The notes: generated from the sequence alone by a model not told the origin. Positions 15,647 to 25,505 are shown, numbered from the stretch's first letter. The stretch is DNA of 64,000 nt from Paenibacillus turicensis (GCF_017873435.1 NZ_JAGGKG010000011.1:1-64000); one strand, 5' to 3'. Translations and numbers: made by a program.

Positions 15647-15647
15647 G

Positions 15648-17585
15648 TTATAACGACGCCCTAATTAATCTTTTATAATATTGCACGGACAACACCCCAA
15701 ATACGGAATACAGAACCGTATATAACACCATTACAATGATTATCGGGATATTTAGCTCCGTTCCAAAGAAAAACCACCCCGATTTAATCGCATAATAACT
15801 ATGGCAAAGCCCAATGACAAGTGGAATCCCAAAGTTAAACATCTGCTTTCTCACAATCCCTTGCAATAAGTCCTCCTCCGTATAGCCAAGCTTACGTAAA
15901 ATGGTATAGCTAGCCTTCTCCTCTTCTCCCTCATCCATCTGTTTAAAATATAATATACAACCAGAAGAAATTAAGAAAATAAGACCAAGAAAACCTACAA
16001 TAAACATCAGCATCCCCATATTCAAGCGTTGTGCAGTCTTTATTTCTTCCTGGGAATAGTCAGGGATTGACAATCCAAGCGAATTAAAAATTTGATTGCC
16101 TTCATCCCGCTTTACTTTATCTGTAATATCAATCCCATAATATTGTAATCGTTCCTCTTTACCATCTACTTTGGGCTTTAATTCCTTGACAATATACTGG
16201 TAGGTTTCCTCACTTACGACCGCAGCATATGCGCCCCTTGTATAATAATTGGGCATTATCGTTCTTCTTTTTAAATCCACCATCTTAAGAACACTTGAAC
16301 CTTGACTTCCAATGACCTTAATTTCACCTTGACTTTTAATTGGGAAAACACGTTGTGCCGCATCACTTCTCCCCGTTAGCATAATCTCATCTTTAGCTAA
16401 AACCATACCATCAATCGTCTTATTACTAATTAAAACCGTCGGTAATACACCATCATTTGCCAAAACACTTCGCCCATCTACAATCTTGCTAACATCTAGA
16501 TTTATTCGAATCCCCTCCCGAAAAACCTCTTTATAGGGGATTTTCTTCTCATCTAGCTTGTGTATAAATTGGTCTCTAGACTGGCTATTGCGAAATGAAA
16601 ATTCATTAGGCACAGAAGCTTTTGCCACAGCCTCAGCAGAATAATAGGAGATATAGCTGAGGGATAATAGCCCAATAGCTAGAGCCGAAACCGTAGTCAC
16701 CACGGTTAAAAGTAATGTATTGGACTTCATTCGGAACATAACTGAGGTCAAGGACAATACTTCACGTATAGACAAATAACCTTGTTTTTTCATTCGAATC
16801 AAATTCAAAATAAAGCGGATAGAATACTTGTAAAATATAAAGGTTCCAATGATAACTAAACCTAGAATAAGTAGCATCGTAAATAGAAGACTTTGCATAC
16901 TACTAATATGCTCTGCGAACATGTTTGTCGATAAGTAATAACCGCCACCAATCATCAATAAACCAATTGCTCCAAAACCCATTTCCCAAGCCTTCATCTC
17001 TTTCACCACAGCCTGCGCTTTAGAGGAGACCTGAAACAGAGATAAGATGCTTTGCTTCTTAATAAAAACATAATTCATCAGCATAATGAGGAGATAAATT
17101 CCCACAAATACATACAATGTTTCCTCTAAAGCTGCAAATGAAAACTCTAGCTCCACCGTTTGCTTGACTTGAATAATTTTGAATAAAATCATTGTCATTA
17201 GTTTAGAAAACACAAAGCCAAACATAATTCCAATGAGTAACGAGCCCGAATAAATGACTAGGTTTTCAATACTCAAAATAGCAAAAACCCGACCCTTAGT
17301 TAAGCCTATTAACTGCAATAAACCAATTTCCTTATTCCGCCGTTTTATAAAAATCATGTTTGCGTATAGGAGGAAAACCACTACAATCCCGATCAGTAAG
17401 ACTGAAGAGGCATTCATCGCAGCGGCACCTTTAATCGAACCTGACACCTCGTCCATCTCAGGATTAAAACGAAGTGTGACAAAGGAAAAATACAAAGCAA
17501 CACTAAAAATAAGCGCAAAAACATACAAATAATAGTTTTTCGTATTTTTTTTCAGATTGCGGGTGATCAGATCACTCAGATTCAT
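15648..17585 (-). CDS. bceB: BceB-type ABC transporter permease
   Basis: This membrane subunit of a peptide-antibiotic detoxification transporter removes antimicrobial peptides such as bacitracin from their lipid targets and signals flux to an intramembrane-sensing kinase. The start is ATG 17585, 8 nt after AGGTGG, giving 645 residues, the usual BceB length. It begins [28 protein letters not shown], closely like BceB. Two FtsX domains frame a large extracellular domain (about 320-525), which is the BceB hallmark and gives drug specificity. About ten membrane segments are visible. The start overlaps the ATPase gene by 14 bp. The substrate is not predictable from sequence. Confidence 0.9.
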   Translation of the reverse strand: MNLSDLITRNLKKNTKNYYLYVFALIFSVALYFSFVTLRFNPEMDEVSGSIKGAAAMNASSVLLIGIVVVFLLYANMIFIKRRNKEIGLLQLIGLTKGRVFAILSIENLVIYSGSLLIGIMFGFVFSKLMTMILFKIIQVKQTVELEFSFAALEETLYVFVGIYLLIMLMNYVFIKKQSILSLFQVSSKAQAVVKEMKAWEMGFGAIGLLMIGGGYYLSTNMFAEHISSMQSLLFTMLLILGLVIIGTFIFYKYSIRFILNLIRMKKQGYLSIREVLSLTSVMFRMKSNTLLLTVVTTVSALAIGLLSLSYISYYSAEAVAKASVPNEFSFRNSQSRDQFIHKLDEKKIPYKEVFREGIRINLDVSKIVDGRSVLANDGVLPTVLISNKTIDGMVLAKDEIMLTGRSDAAQRVFPIKSQGEIKVIGSQGSSVLKMVDLKRRTIMPNYYTRGAYAAVVSEETYQYIVKELKPKVDGKEERLQYYGIDITDKVKRDEGNQIFNSLGLSIPDYSQEEIKTAQRLNMGMLMFIVGFLGLIFLISSGCILYFKQMDEGEEEKASYTILRKLGYTEEDLLQGIVRKQMFNFGIPLVIGLCHSYYAIKSGWFFFGTELNIPIIIVMVLYTVLYSVFGVLSVQYYKRLIRASL

Positions 17586-18336
17586 TGTGAACACCACCTA
17601 AAACGGTCTGAACCTTAATGATATCGTTAAAAAATGTACTTCGTGACTCTTCTCCCTTGTTAATTTGCGTATATATTTGACCATCCTTAATAAAAATAAC
17701 CCGACTACAGTAGCTGGCTGCTACAGCATCATGCGTAACCATCACGATCGTTGCCTGATATTCCTTGTTCATTTCTGATAGCTTATCAAGCATATCTGAA
17801 GCAGACTTGGAATCCAAAGCGCCTGTAGGTTCATCTGCAAAAATAATGCTAGGGTTGTGAATAAAAGCTCTCGCGGCAGAGGTACGTTGCTTTTGCCCAC
17901 CTGAAATTTCAGCCGGATATTTATCTTTAATTTCATAAATACTAAGTTGGGTGGCAATCCGTGTAAACCTACGTAGCGCTTCCTTTTTAGATAGCTTTGT
18001 GATCGACAAGGGCAACAAGATATTTTCCTTCACGGTTAACGTATCTAGCAAATTATAATCCTGAAATAAAAAGCCAAGATGCTTTTTGCGGAATTCTGCA
18101 AGCTGTTTTTCCTTCAAGCTCGTGAATTCCTTCCCTTCAATTTGAATGGAGCCTGAGCTAACATGATCAATCGAAGATAACACATTGAGCAACGTTGTTT
18201 TGCCTGAGCCAGAGGGACCCATAATGCCTACAAACTCGCCTTGCATTACACTTAAATCAATACCCTTTAATACCTCTTGCTTGTTAAACTTGTTTCCGTA
18301 TTCCTTATAAATTTTTTGAGCCTCTAACATCAACAT
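17572..18336 (-). CDS. bceA: BceA-type ABC transporter ATPase
   Basis: The ATPase partner of the permease. The preferred start is ATG 18336, about 10 nt after AAGGAGTG; the TTG at 18345 is too close to the ribosome site. All nucleotide-binding motifs are present: Walker [10 protein letters not shown] (about 40-48), Q-loop [20 protein letters not shown], signature ISGGQKQR, Walker [14 protein letters not shown] and switch MVTHD. Much of the chain reads like B. subtilis BceA, including the ending [12 protein letters not shown]. It is in one unit with bceB, downstream of its kinase and regulator genes with a terminator between, so it should have its own inducible promoter. Confidence 0.93.
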   Translation of the reverse strand: MLMLEAQKIYKEYGNKFNKQEVLKGIDLSVMQGEFVGIMGPSGSGKTTLLNVLSSIDHVSSGSIQIEGKEFTSLKEKQLAEFRKKHLGFLFQDYNLLDTLTVKENILLPLSITKLSKKEALRRFTRIATQLSIYEIKDKYPAEISGGQKQRTSAARAFIHNPSIIFADEPTGALDSKSASDMLDKLSEMNKEYQATIVMVTHDAVAASYCSRVIFIKDGQIYTQINKGEESRSTFFNDIIKVQTVLGGVHNESE

Positions 18337-18366
18337 AACGGACAATCACTCCTTTATGCTTACATC

Positions 18367-18405
18367 ATAACGAAAAACCACTGCTATTTTCCTTCGTTTC
18401 GTCAT
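18367..18405 (-). promoter_or_regulatory. Candidate operator upstream of bceAB
   Basis: ATAACGAAA (18367-18375) and TTTCGTCAT (18397-18405) form an imperfect inverted repeat in the 100-bp gap between the kinase gene and bceA. A BceR-like regulator would be expected to bind here; the arms do not clearly match the B. subtilis BceR site. Confidence 0.4.
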
Positions 18406-18411
18406 ACAAAA

Positions 18412-18442
18412 CAAAAAAGCACATGACATTATTGTCACATGC
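18412..18442 (-). terminator. Terminator of the kinase gene
   Basis: On the minus strand GCATGTGACA-ATAA-TGTCATGTGC (18419-18442, two G-U pairs) is followed by TTTTTTG. It overlaps the last codons of the kinase and separates it from bceAB. Confidence 0.8.
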
Positions 18443-19475
18443 CATTCACTTTCAGAAACTTGTTTCTTTGGGAGAAGGTAAGTGTAAAGGTAGAGCCTTC
18501 ACCCCAAACCGAGGATACATCCACTTGAATGTTTAACGCAGCTGCCACTTGTTTTGTTAAATAAAGTCCCACGCCACTCGCATCCCCCTGTTGCCGTCCA
18601 TTGGAGGAGGTAAAGCCTTTATCAAAAATACGTGGTATATCCTTTTCTAATATGCCTCGCCCTTGATCTGAAATACTTAATTTAACAGATTCCTCATTCT
18701 CCCCCTTATTCATCTCTTTATCCTTTTCCCTATCCTTGTAACTCCGAATCACAATATCTGAAGCAGTACTATATTTCACCGCATTTGTTAGCAGTTGTCT
18801 CACAATAAAGCCTAACCACTTTTCATCTGTAACTACCTGCTGTACTTCAAAATCAAGCTCGAAACCAATCCCTCTGGCTATACACCATGAACGTAAGCCT
18901 TGAATTTCCAGGTGAAAAACATCCTCTAATTGCACAAGCCCCATGACTAAATCATTTTTCATAAAAGGAATGCGCTTTTGGTGGAGCTGCTGATCAAGTA
19001 AATGATGGATACGAAGCCACTCGTAACTAAGCTCATTTTTTAACGAAATATCGTCCACACGATCTAGCATCAGACTCATCGCAGTGAGTGGTGTCTTCAC
19101 CTCATGAATCCAAGCTAACAATTCATCCTTTTCCTGCTCTAATAAAGCTACATTTGTATGTATTTGTTGTTTGTATCGTAGCGTTTGCTCCTGGAGTGCA
19201 TGGTGCACGATTTGTTCAAAAGGAGTGGCATTTCCCTCTATTTCCCCTAGCTCATACGTATGATCCCAGGTTAAGAGGCTTTTATAATACCTTGTTTCTT
19301 TCAAATAATTCACAAATAAAAAACAAACGATAATAAGAACGTTTAACCCCACCATATAAAGAAGTGAGGAAAAAGAAAGTGCTTGATCGACATAGGCAAT
19401 CAATAGACTGATTCCCTGCAAACCAAACAACAACAAAATCCAGCTTCGTCGCTCAATTAAATACTTCAAAATCAT
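18435..19475 (-). CDS. bceS: BceS-type intramembrane-sensing histidine kinase
   Basis: The 346-residue sensor kinase has two closely spaced transmembrane helices (about 10-30 and 36-54) with almost no extracellular loop, the hallmark of kinases that sense through a BceAB transporter. The phospho-acceptor region WIHEVKTPLTAMSL is at about 122-135. ATP-binding motifs are QLLTNAVKYS (N box), DQGRGI (G1), FDKGFTSSNGR (F box) and GVGLYL (G2). The start overlaps the regulator stop by 4 bp, so the pair is co-translated. It is expected to phosphorylate the adjacent regulator when the transporter is working. The gene symbol is by analogy to the family. Confidence 0.88.
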   Translation of the reverse strand: MILKYLIERRSWILLLFGLQGISLLIAYVDQALSFSSLLYMVGLNVLIIVCFLFVNYLKETRYYKSLLTWDHTYELGEIEGNATPFEQIVHHALQEQTLRYKQQIHTNVALLEQEKDELLAWIHEVKTPLTAMSLMLDRVDDISLKNELSYEWLRIHHLLDQQLHQKRIPFMKNDLVMGLVQLEDVFHLEIQGLRSWCIARGIGFELDFEVQQVVTDEKWLGFIVRQLLTNAVKYSTASDIVIRSYKDREKDKEMNKGENEESVKLSISDQGRGILEKDIPRIFDKGFTSSNGRQQGDASGVGLYLTKQVAAALNIQVDVSSVWGEGSTFTLTFSQRNKFLKVNGM

Positions 19476-20179
19476 GAGGACACCTCTTCAAGCGCAATAT
19501 AGCCTTGTCCAACCTTTGTTTCAATATATTCATCAAGGTGGAGTGGCTCCAGCTTTTTTCGTAGACGGTTCACATTAACAGTTAACGTATTATCGCTCAC
19601 AAAATGAGCTTGATCCCATAGTGAAGTAATCAGCTCTTCGCGACTAACGATTTTATTTTTGTTTTCAATTAATATTTTGAGAATATACATTTCATTTTTC
19701 GTCAAGGTAGCGACACCATACTCATTACTCACTGTATTTTTCACATATTCCACTGTTGCTTGATTCCAGCTTTTGAGTTCCATCCAACCGTCTGCGTTAT
19801 AGTTATATACTCTGCGTAAAGTCGCTTGGATTTTAGCAATCAGCACCTCAAAATGAAATGGCTTCTGAATAAAATCATCCGCACCAAGCTGCATGCCCAT
19901 CACCATATCTGAAGGATGATCACGAGAAGACAAAAATATAATCGGCACTTTGGAATGAGAGCGAATTAGTCTACACCAATGAAAGCCATCAAACTGTGGT
20001 AATTGAATATCAATAACGACCAGATTTGGGGCAATTTCAATAAATTCCTGAAGCACATTTCCGAAGTTTTGCACCCCATATACGTCATATGACCATCCAG
20101 CAAGGCGATCCTTTGTCTCATTAAATAGACTTGTATCATCTTCAATTAGCATAATTTTAAACAAATTTGCTTCACTCAT
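19472..20179 (-). CDS. bceR: BceR-type OmpR-family response regulator
   Basis: The start is placed at ATG 20179 (MSEANLFKIMLIEDD), giving 235 residues; a 12-codon longer frame begins with TTG and has a stronger upstream AGAAGG, so the start is not settled. The receiver domain has the acidic pair EDD, the phospho-acceptor Asp in VVIDIQLPQFDG and the lysine in FIQKPF. The C-terminal winged helix ends NVNRLRKKLEPLHLDEYIETKVGQGYIA. It should activate bceAB when phosphorylated. The gene is first in the unit; a long-stem terminator of the next upstream gene lies at 20228-20286. Confidence 0.88.
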   Translation of the reverse strand: MSEANLFKIMLIEDDTSLFNETKDRLAGWSYDVYGVQNFGNVLQEFIEIAPNLVVIDIQLPQFDGFHWCRLIRSHSKVPIIFLSSRDHPSDMVMGMQLGADDFIQKPFHFEVLIAKIQATLRRVYNYNADGWMELKSWNQATVEYVKNTVSNEYGVATLTKNEMYILKILIENKNKIVSREELITSLWDQAHFVSDNTLTVNVNRLRKKLEPLHLDEYIETKVGQGYIALEEVSS

Positions 20180-20227
20180 TTCTATTGGACTTCTTACAGC
20201 TAACCTTCTTTGCAAAGTATATCATAA

Positions 20228-20286
20228 CAAAAAGCCCGAGCCACTCTCAAAACTCTTTTCAGAGCTTACAGAAAGTAGTTCGGGCT
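20228..20286 (-). terminator. Terminator of the zinc-ribbon/effector-binding gene
   Basis: On the minus strand AGCCCGAACTAC pairs with GTGGCTCGGGCT across a 33-nt loop and is followed by TTTTTG. Confidence 0.7.
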
Positions 20287-20306
20287 ATTCATTGTTGAAT
20301 TATAAT

Positions 20307-21053
20307 TTATTGTTGCACCGCGATGTAAATAAGTGTAGGTTTCCCCTGCTCATAAACCTCGAAGTCACCAGTATACGTCCGTTTACCTTGTCCTTGTCCC
20401 AACTCCGCCCATTTCCAAATAAGCTGCCAAGCATAAGCAACAGAGCCGTGCTCTTCTCCTGCTTGGAAAACCGCATAAGTAGCCGCTGGAATTACCGCTT
20501 CTTTGAGGTCAGATCCTGCCAGTAACTCTACTGCTGGATCCACCTTTACACCAATAAAAATTGTATACTCTCCTGCTGCCCCTTGCTCATAATCCATATA
20601 ACATCCGTATACAGGATGGTGACTTTCATAGCTTGGTATACGATGAGGAATCCCTTCGCCCCAGAACTGCTCCCACAGCTTGGCGATACAGCCCTCTCCC
20701 TTCATTTCCTTTTCATTCGTTGTGCGTGCTGAAATACCTACTAACCTTAGTGAAGGTTGCTCACACTGCTTGAATGGTAAAGGGGATAACGCCTCACTCT
20801 CACTGCGCCACCGCTTCAAATTAGGCAAAAAACCACTTAACATCCCTCTCGCCTGCTGTTCCTTCATTCCATCTCTTTGTAGGGCAGACACCCCAATTTG
20901 AATCATTTCCTCCATCGTCATATTAGGCGCAGTAAACTTACCATCTTGATAGCAATAACTACAATATTCCTCCGATTTCGTACCATTTGCTTCTGTACCT
21001 AATATATGCTCGTCTTGTAATGGCATCCCACAGCTCTGACAAAATTGTTCCAT
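20307..21053 (-). CDS. Zinc-ribbon plus GyrI-like effector-binding protein
   Basis: The start is ATG 21053 (MEQFCQSCGMPL) after AAAGGGA; the longest frame adds 14 implausible codons. The 248-residue product has an N-terminal putative zinc-ribbon of four Cys (CQSCGMPL and YCSYCY, about 4-33) with a short helical part (MTMEEMIQIGVSALQ). A C-terminal GyrI-like / AraC effector-binding domain (about 90-246) includes VGISARTTNEKE, IPSYESHHPVYGCYMDY, EYTIFIGVKVDPAVELL and DFEVYEQGKPTLIYIAVQ. Such domains bind small hydrophobic or aromatic compounds. It is probably co-transcribed with the WYL regulator just upstream, a pairing like B. subtilis yobU-yobV (from memory). Confidence 0.8.
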   Translation of the reverse strand: MEQFCQSCGMPLQDEHILGTEANGTKSEEYCSYCYQDGKFTAPNMTMEEMIQIGVSALQRDGMKEQQARGMLSGFLPNLKRWRSESEALSPLPFKQCEQPSLRLVGISARTTNEKEMKGEGCIAKLWEQFWGEGIPHRIPSYESHHPVYGCYMDYEQGAAGEYTIFIGVKVDPAVELLAGSDLKEAVIPAATYAVFQAGEEHGSVAYAWQLIWKWAELGQGQGKRTYTGDFEVYEQGKPTLIYIAVQQ

Positions 21054-21084
21054 CTTGATCCATCCCTTTCTTTTATGATAGGGA

Positions 21085-21120
21085 CAGTATAGCAAGGGTA
21101 AGCTGACAACAAAGTGTCAG
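21085..21120 (-). promoter_or_regulatory. Promoter/operator between WYL regulator and effector-binding gene
   Basis: CTGACA (21103-21108) and TGTCAG (21115-21120) form an inverted repeat, followed on the minus strand by an extended -10-like TGCTATACT near 21085-21093. The position just upstream of the effector-binding gene suggests control by the WYL regulator. Confidence 0.45.
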
Positions 21121-21145
21121 GTTAGCTTAACTAATTTAATCTTCT

Positions 21146-22066
21146 TTATAAATAATGACCTGCAATTTCTAATGCCAACTCTCGAATTTTATATCTTAAA
21201 TGGAGTGGCTCCACCACAACGACGTCCGCACCTAAGCCTAAAATAAAACGATACAACCAGTCATTTTCATGATAAGGAACATGGACAAGATATGTCCCTG
21301 TATCACTCTGTAGCTGCAATGCTTCATGTCCGAACCATTCCTCCGCTATATGTTTAGCACGTTTGTTAAATTGAAGTAATATCGGAGGAACAGATTCTTT
21401 GGGCTGAATAAACTCAGGCTTCCACGGAAGCACCTCTTTTGAAATATCCCTTGGTTCAAAATGCTGCTCTATTTTACTTATCTGTTCCATTCTAGATAGT
21501 TTAAATAAACGGAAAGCTTGACGATCACTGCAATAAGCATACAAATACCAGCGTTGACCCTTTAGCACCAACGTATGTGGCTCAACTACACGTTCACTTT
21601 TAACCCCATCTACATTACAATATTGAAATGACAACATGTAGGAGTTATCCATTACAGACTTTATAAAATTTCGGGCATCACTTTCCTTCGTATCTTCCTT
21701 CCACCCGGAATAATCTATAACAAAGGAAGCCTGTTCCCCATTACGATTTAGGCGACGGAATCTCTGAAGCAACTGGCTTGTCCGATTCTCATCCAATACT
21801 GTAGATATACTTTGTAAACCAATGACAATATCCTTCATCTCTTCCTCTGACAACAAGCCTTGCTCTAAATGGTATCCTTCAATTAAACCGATTCCGCCAC
21901 CTGTACCCTGATACGTTACAATAGGAATACCTGCCAAGCTGATCGTATCAATATCCCGATAAATTGTACGAATGGATACCCCATATGAATCTGCTAACTC
22001 CTTCGCCTGTACACGTTTCCGATTAAGCAAAGTAATAATGATCGACAACAGACGCTCTATCTTCAA
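21146..22066 (-). CDS. YafY-type HTH-WYL transcriptional regulator
   Basis: The start is TTG 22066 (MKIERLL...), just after GGTGGG; the family usually begins exactly here. The 306-residue product has an N-terminal winged HTH_11 (about 1-55: VQAKELADSYGVSIRTIYRDIDTISLAGIP). A WYL domain follows (about 140-225), with the ligand-contacting WYL-type stretch QRWYLYAYCSDRQAFRLFKLSRM. A C-terminal WCX domain ends the chain (ENDWLYRFILGLGADVVVVEP). Such regulators often control the adjacent gene, here the effector-binding protein 92 bp downstream on the same strand. Confidence 0.88.
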   Translation of the reverse strand: MKIERLLSIIITLLNRKRVQAKELADSYGVSIRTIYRDIDTISLAGIPIVTYQGTGGGIGLIEGYHLEQGLLSEEEMKDIVIGLQSISTVLDENRTSQLLQRFRRLNRNGEQASFVIDYSGWKEDTKESDARNFIKSVMDNSYMLSFQYCNVDGVKSERVVEPHTLVLKGQRWYLYAYCSDRQAFRLFKLSRMEQISKIEQHFEPRDISKEVLPWKPEFIQPKESVPPILLQFNKRAKHIAEEWFGHEALQLQSDTGTYLVHVPYHENDWLYRFILGLGADVVVVEPLHLRYKIRELALEIAGHYL

Positions 22067-22283
22067 ATAACCCACCGCATTTCATAACTTTATATAAGTA
22101 GTATAACTTAAGTTGCGTAAAAATTTTTCATATAAAAAGGAGGCTTGTTGAAAAAGCGGAGAACCAGCATCTACATAGAACATTTGAAGTGGGATTTAAT
22201 TTAAGATTCACTAAAGGTTTATCCTCTATCATGGTTTTACAAGCCACAGTGCTTACTAGAAAACCAAAAGGAGGATTCACCAT

Positions 22284-24326
22284 TTGAATCATTTATTACG
22301 AAAAGTTGCAGTCACGGCATTGTCCGTAACGTTGGTAGGCTCTTCTTATGGGCTAGTTATGAGCCCGAATGTGGCATGGGCCGCAGAGATATCTACAACA
22401 GCAAAAAGCACAGGTGTCACACAGGCTTATAAGTCGCTCTTTCAGACAGATAACGTGATTGATGTGAAAATTACGATTGACGAAGCAGATTGGAAGAGCA
22501 TGCTAGAAAGCCCGATGGATAAGGATTACAAAAATGTGAGTGTTGAAGTGGATGGCAACAAGCTCAGCAATGTTGGTTTCTCCACCAAAGGAAACATGAC
22601 ACTCCGATCGGTTGCTTCTATGAAGGATTCTGACCGCTACAGCTTCAGGCTAAAATTCGATAAATATGATAAAACACAAACACTGCTTGGGCTGGACAAG
22701 ATGGTACTGAATAACAATTATTCCGATCCATCTTATATGCGAGAGGTGCTCCATTATGAAGCGCTACGCAGTATTGGCATGGATGTGCCTATGACCAATT
22801 ACGTCAATTTGTATGTCAACGGGGAACTGGTTGGTTTCTACACAGGGGTGGAAGCAATAGACGACAGTTATCTTGAGCGCAATTACGGTGAGAGCTATAA
22901 AGATGGCGTCCTCTATGACACAGATGAAAAAAGTTATCTTCAATACGAAGAAGGCAGCGATTACAGCACGATCACCAAGGACCTGGGAACGGACAAGGAT
23001 AAGACCAAACTCAAAAAATTCATTAAAACCTTAAACGATATGCCAACAGGTGAAAAAGGAGACATTGAAAGCGTGCTGGATGTTGATTCAGCTCTACAAT
23101 ATATTGCTGGTAACGTTGTATTGGGCAATTACGACAGCTACAACGGAGATAAAGGGCACAACTACATGCTGTACAGCGATGCCAACGGTAAATTTACCGT
23201 TGTACCTTGGGATTTCAATATGTCCTTTAACGGTTATTCCGGTGGTGGAGGCAGGGGCCGTAATCAAGCCGCAGCTTCTACGACTACAGGATCTGCTGTA
23301 ACCAGCACAACAACTACAGCAGTGAATATTAATGCAACAAATGTATCGGTAGACGAGCCTGTGCTGGGCATCAGTATGGATCAGGTCCCAATGATTAATA
23401 ATTTACTTGCTGTGCCGGAATACAAAGCGAAATATCTGGCTTATGTCAATAAGTTGACCGACTATATGGAAGGTATTCAGGATCGCATTACAAGCCTAGC
23501 AGATGAGATTCATCCATATATTGAAGCAGACCCGACCAAGTTTTACACAGTGGAGCAATTTGAATCCAACATTGCTTATTCTACAACCACAGGTGCAGCA
23601 GGCGGAATGGGAACACCACCAGAAGGTTTCGGGGGTATGACTCCACCGGGAGGTATGGAAGGCATGACACCGCCAGAGGGCTTCGAAGGCAGCACTCCGC
23701 CGGATGGGATGACTCCTCCAGCTCAATCAGGGACAACTACGGGGGATAATACGTCTGGTGCAGCTTCCAGCAACGATAATATGCCAACTCGTCCGGGAGG
23801 TAACTTCGGCGGCGGGGGAATGAATATGGGCTCCATGGCATCGGGTTCATTAACAACCTTTGCCCTTAACCGCCTTGCTAATCTGCAGGAACAGCTGGGC
23901 CGTGAAGTGACACCTTTGCCCGCTACATCTGACAATGAGGGAAGCTCAGACAGTTCTGCTGGAGCTACAGAACAAACCATCACTGTCTCACTGGATGGCA
24001 AAAACATTACATTCCCGGATCAGAATCCCCTGCTACAAGATGGTCGTATAATGGTTCCTGTGAACGCAATCTTGGAGGCACTGGGCGCAGACGTGAAGTG
24101 GGATAAAACAGCGAAAACAGTGACAGCTGTTCTGGGCGAGCAGACCTTTGTACTCCAGATTGGAAGCAATACAGCAACCGTAAATGGTGAAAAGCTACAA
24201 ATGGATACAGCGAGTGTTATCCAGAACAACCGTACACTGGTGCCTGTTCGATTCATCTCGGAGGGTCTGGGACTAACGGTGGACTGGAACCAAAATAACG
24301 GAACTGTAAGCCTAGTGTCCAAATAA
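22284..24326 (+). CDS. Secreted CotH-family protein with C-terminal stalk domain
   Basis: The start is TTG 22284, 9 nt after GGAGG. The 680-residue product has a signal peptide (about 1-33, ending NVAWAAE). The CotH kinase domain spans about 55-420, with conserved-looking MVLNNNYSDPSYMREVLHYEALRS, VNLYVNGELVGFYTGVEAID and FTVVPWDFNMSF. CotH proteins are atypical protein kinases that phosphorylate spore-coat or surface proteins. A low-complexity Gly/Pro/Met region follows (about 435-545), with repeated TPPEGF/GGM units. A Cu_amine_oxidN1-like stalk pair ends the chain (about 563-680: QDGRIMVPVNAILEALGADVKWD, NNRTLVPVRFISEGLGLTVDW). It is visibly GC-richer with different codon use from its neighbours, suggesting transfer, perhaps from a Paenibacillus-like source. 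Confidence 0.9.
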   Translation: MNHLLRKVAVTALSVTLVGSSYGLVMSPNVAWAAEISTTAKSTGVTQAYKSLFQTDNVIDVKITIDEADWKSMLESPMDKDYKNVSVEVDGNKLSNVGFSTKGNMTLRSVASMKDSDRYSFRLKFDKYDKTQTLLGLDKMVLNNNYSDPSYMREVLHYEALRSIGMDVPMTNYVNLYVNGELVGFYTGVEAIDDSYLERNYGESYKDGVLYDTDEKSYLQYEEGSDYSTITKDLGTDKDKTKLKKFIKTLNDMPTGEKGDIESVLDVDSALQYIAGNVVLGNYDSYNGDKGHNYMLYSDANGKFTVVPWDFNMSFNGYSGGGGRGRNQAAASTTTGSAVTSTTTTAVNINATNVSVDEPVLGISMDQVPMINNLLAVPEYKAKYLAYVNKLTDYMEGIQDRITSLADEIHPYIEADPTKFYTVEQFESNIAYSTTTGAAGGMGTPPEGFGGMTPPGGMEGMTPPEGFEGSTPPDGMTPPAQSGTTTGDNTSGAASSNDNMPTRPGGNFGGGGMNMGSMASGSLTTFALNRLANLQEQLGREVTPLPATSDNEGSSDSSAGATEQTITVSLDGKNITFPDQNPLLQDGRIMVPVNAILEALGADVKWDKTAKTVTAVLGEQTFVLQIGSNTATVNGEKLQMDTASVIQNNRTLVPVRFISEGLGLTVDWNQNNGTVSLVSK

Positions 24327-24363
24327 CAAATTGGAATGGCTAAGTTCAGAGCACCAACAATAG

Positions 24364-24420
24364 AAGTCCACCTATGGAGGGAAATATCTCACAAGTCCAC
24401 CCATAGATGGACTTTCTTTT
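24364..24420 (+). terminator. Terminator of the CotH-like gene
   Basis: AAGTCCACCTATGG (24364-24377) pairs with CCATAGATGGACTT (24401-24414) with one mismatch-type wobble, followed by TCTTTT. Confidence 0.75.
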
Positions 24421-24506
24421 GTACCTCCCTGATTGTACTGTTCTTATGAAGAATATTGAACTGAGAATCAGAATATTTATGATGGACATTGTCACTACAG
24501 CTACCA

Positions 24507-24582
24507 TATCAAGCTTACATAAAACAAGCTTACATAAAACAAGCCTACAGCCTGACTTGAGAAGTCGGGGCTATAGGCTTTC
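24507..24582. repeat. Tandem 15-bp repeat leading into a long imperfect hairpin
   Basis: AAGCTTACATAAAAC occurs twice in tandem (24512-24541 region), followed by AAGCCTACA. The stem AAGCCTACAGCCTGACTT (24541-24558) pairs with AAGTCGGGGCTATAGGCTT (24562-24580). The hairpin with a GAG loop recalls the subterminal hairpins of IS200/IS605 elements, but no transposase or TnpB frame is present. The rest of 24421-24626 holds no gene that I can support. Confidence 0.45.
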
Positions 24583-24626
24583 TACTTATTTTAACATCCT
24601 TTTGTACTATTATATTGGCTCTTTAT

Positions 24627-25418
24627 TTAGATTCCCTTCTGTGCCACAATCATGAATCGATGTTCCGTTCCAAGAATACAACCGGTTTCTTCAAGCTCAT
24701 TTTGTAGCTCACATAATTGCTTGAAACAGGACTCCACTGAAAAACGAGGAAACTCCCACTCAATAATTTTTGCAAAATAAACAAAAGCTTCAACACTTGT
24801 AAAAGTAACCTTCGGATAACATTCCTTAGAAACTAACACTTTAAACCCAGCCTTACGAAGTAAGTCTAGATTGTTTTCTAGATGATGCTCTGAATAATTA
24901 TGTTCAGAGTCACCTTCTGGAGTGATGATCCCAACTTTACGAGACAAATCCTCATTATTTAGCCCACCAACCTGTTGCGTAATGAAATACCCATTTGGAC
25001 GTAAGAGGCGATACAATTCTTTAGGATCAAACGCCTCATGACGATTAATGATCATATCAAAGCATTCATCCGTAAATCCTAAATCGTGGTCATCCGTTAT
25101 CGCTTGCACAGTAATTCCTAGTGGAACAAGTTTATTTTTGCAAATTTCTATATTAGGCGGATAAGCCTCTGTCACACTAGTTAAATGATAAGGATGATCA
25201 AGTGTTAGCAAAAATTCACCACCACCAGTCCCCATATCCAATAGCTCATAATCTGACTTTAAATATTGAGTTACAATATCTCTGTAATCCCATGGTAAGG
25301 GATCGCTTATCATTTGTCCTGCAATATATGAGAAATCCCAACCACTGAAGGCTTGGGCCTCTGCTTGCTTCCATTTTTGCTTTAATTCCAATAATTGCAT
25401 TAATTTTACTTCGTTCAT
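24627..25418 (-). CDS. SAM-dependent methyltransferase, class I
   Basis: The 263-residue product starts at ATG 25418, 10 nt after AAGGAG. It shows the class I methyltransferase core: motif I LLDMGTGGGEFLL (about 60-72), motif II-like SVTEAYPPNIEICKNKL, and FDMIINRHEAFDPKELYRLLRPNGYFITQQVGG covering motifs IV-V. The N-terminal FSGWDFSYIAG and the HEAFDP segment match a Bacillales group annotated only as class I SAM-dependent methyltransferases. The substrate is unknown. It stands alone with no convincing operon partner. Confidence 0.85.
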   Translation of the reverse strand: MNEVKLMQLLELKQKWKQAEAQAFSGWDFSYIAGQMISDPLPWDYRDIVTQYLKSDYELLDMGTGGGEFLLTLDHPYHLTSVTEAYPPNIEICKNKLVPLGITVQAITDDHDLGFTDECFDMIINRHEAFDPKELYRLLRPNGYFITQQVGGLNNEDLSRKVGIITPEGDSEHNYSEHHLENNLDLLRKAGFKVLVSKECYPKVTFTSVEAFVYFAKIIEWEFPRFSVESCFKQLCELQNELEETGCILGTEHRFMIVAQKGI

Positions 25419-25505
25419 ATTTAAACTACTCCTTTTCTATGTCTGCCTCTGCAGCTACAAACCTGCAGTAGTGCAGTAATAAGCCATTTAGCTCACAATA
25501 GAAAT

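Noticed and set aside
23723-24322. Minus-strand frames of 94 and 100 codons
   Set aside because: They are shadows of the GC-richer CotH-like gene.
24407-24655. 82-codon plus-strand frame
   Set aside because: It crosses the terminator and the tandem repeat/hairpin and has no ribosome site.
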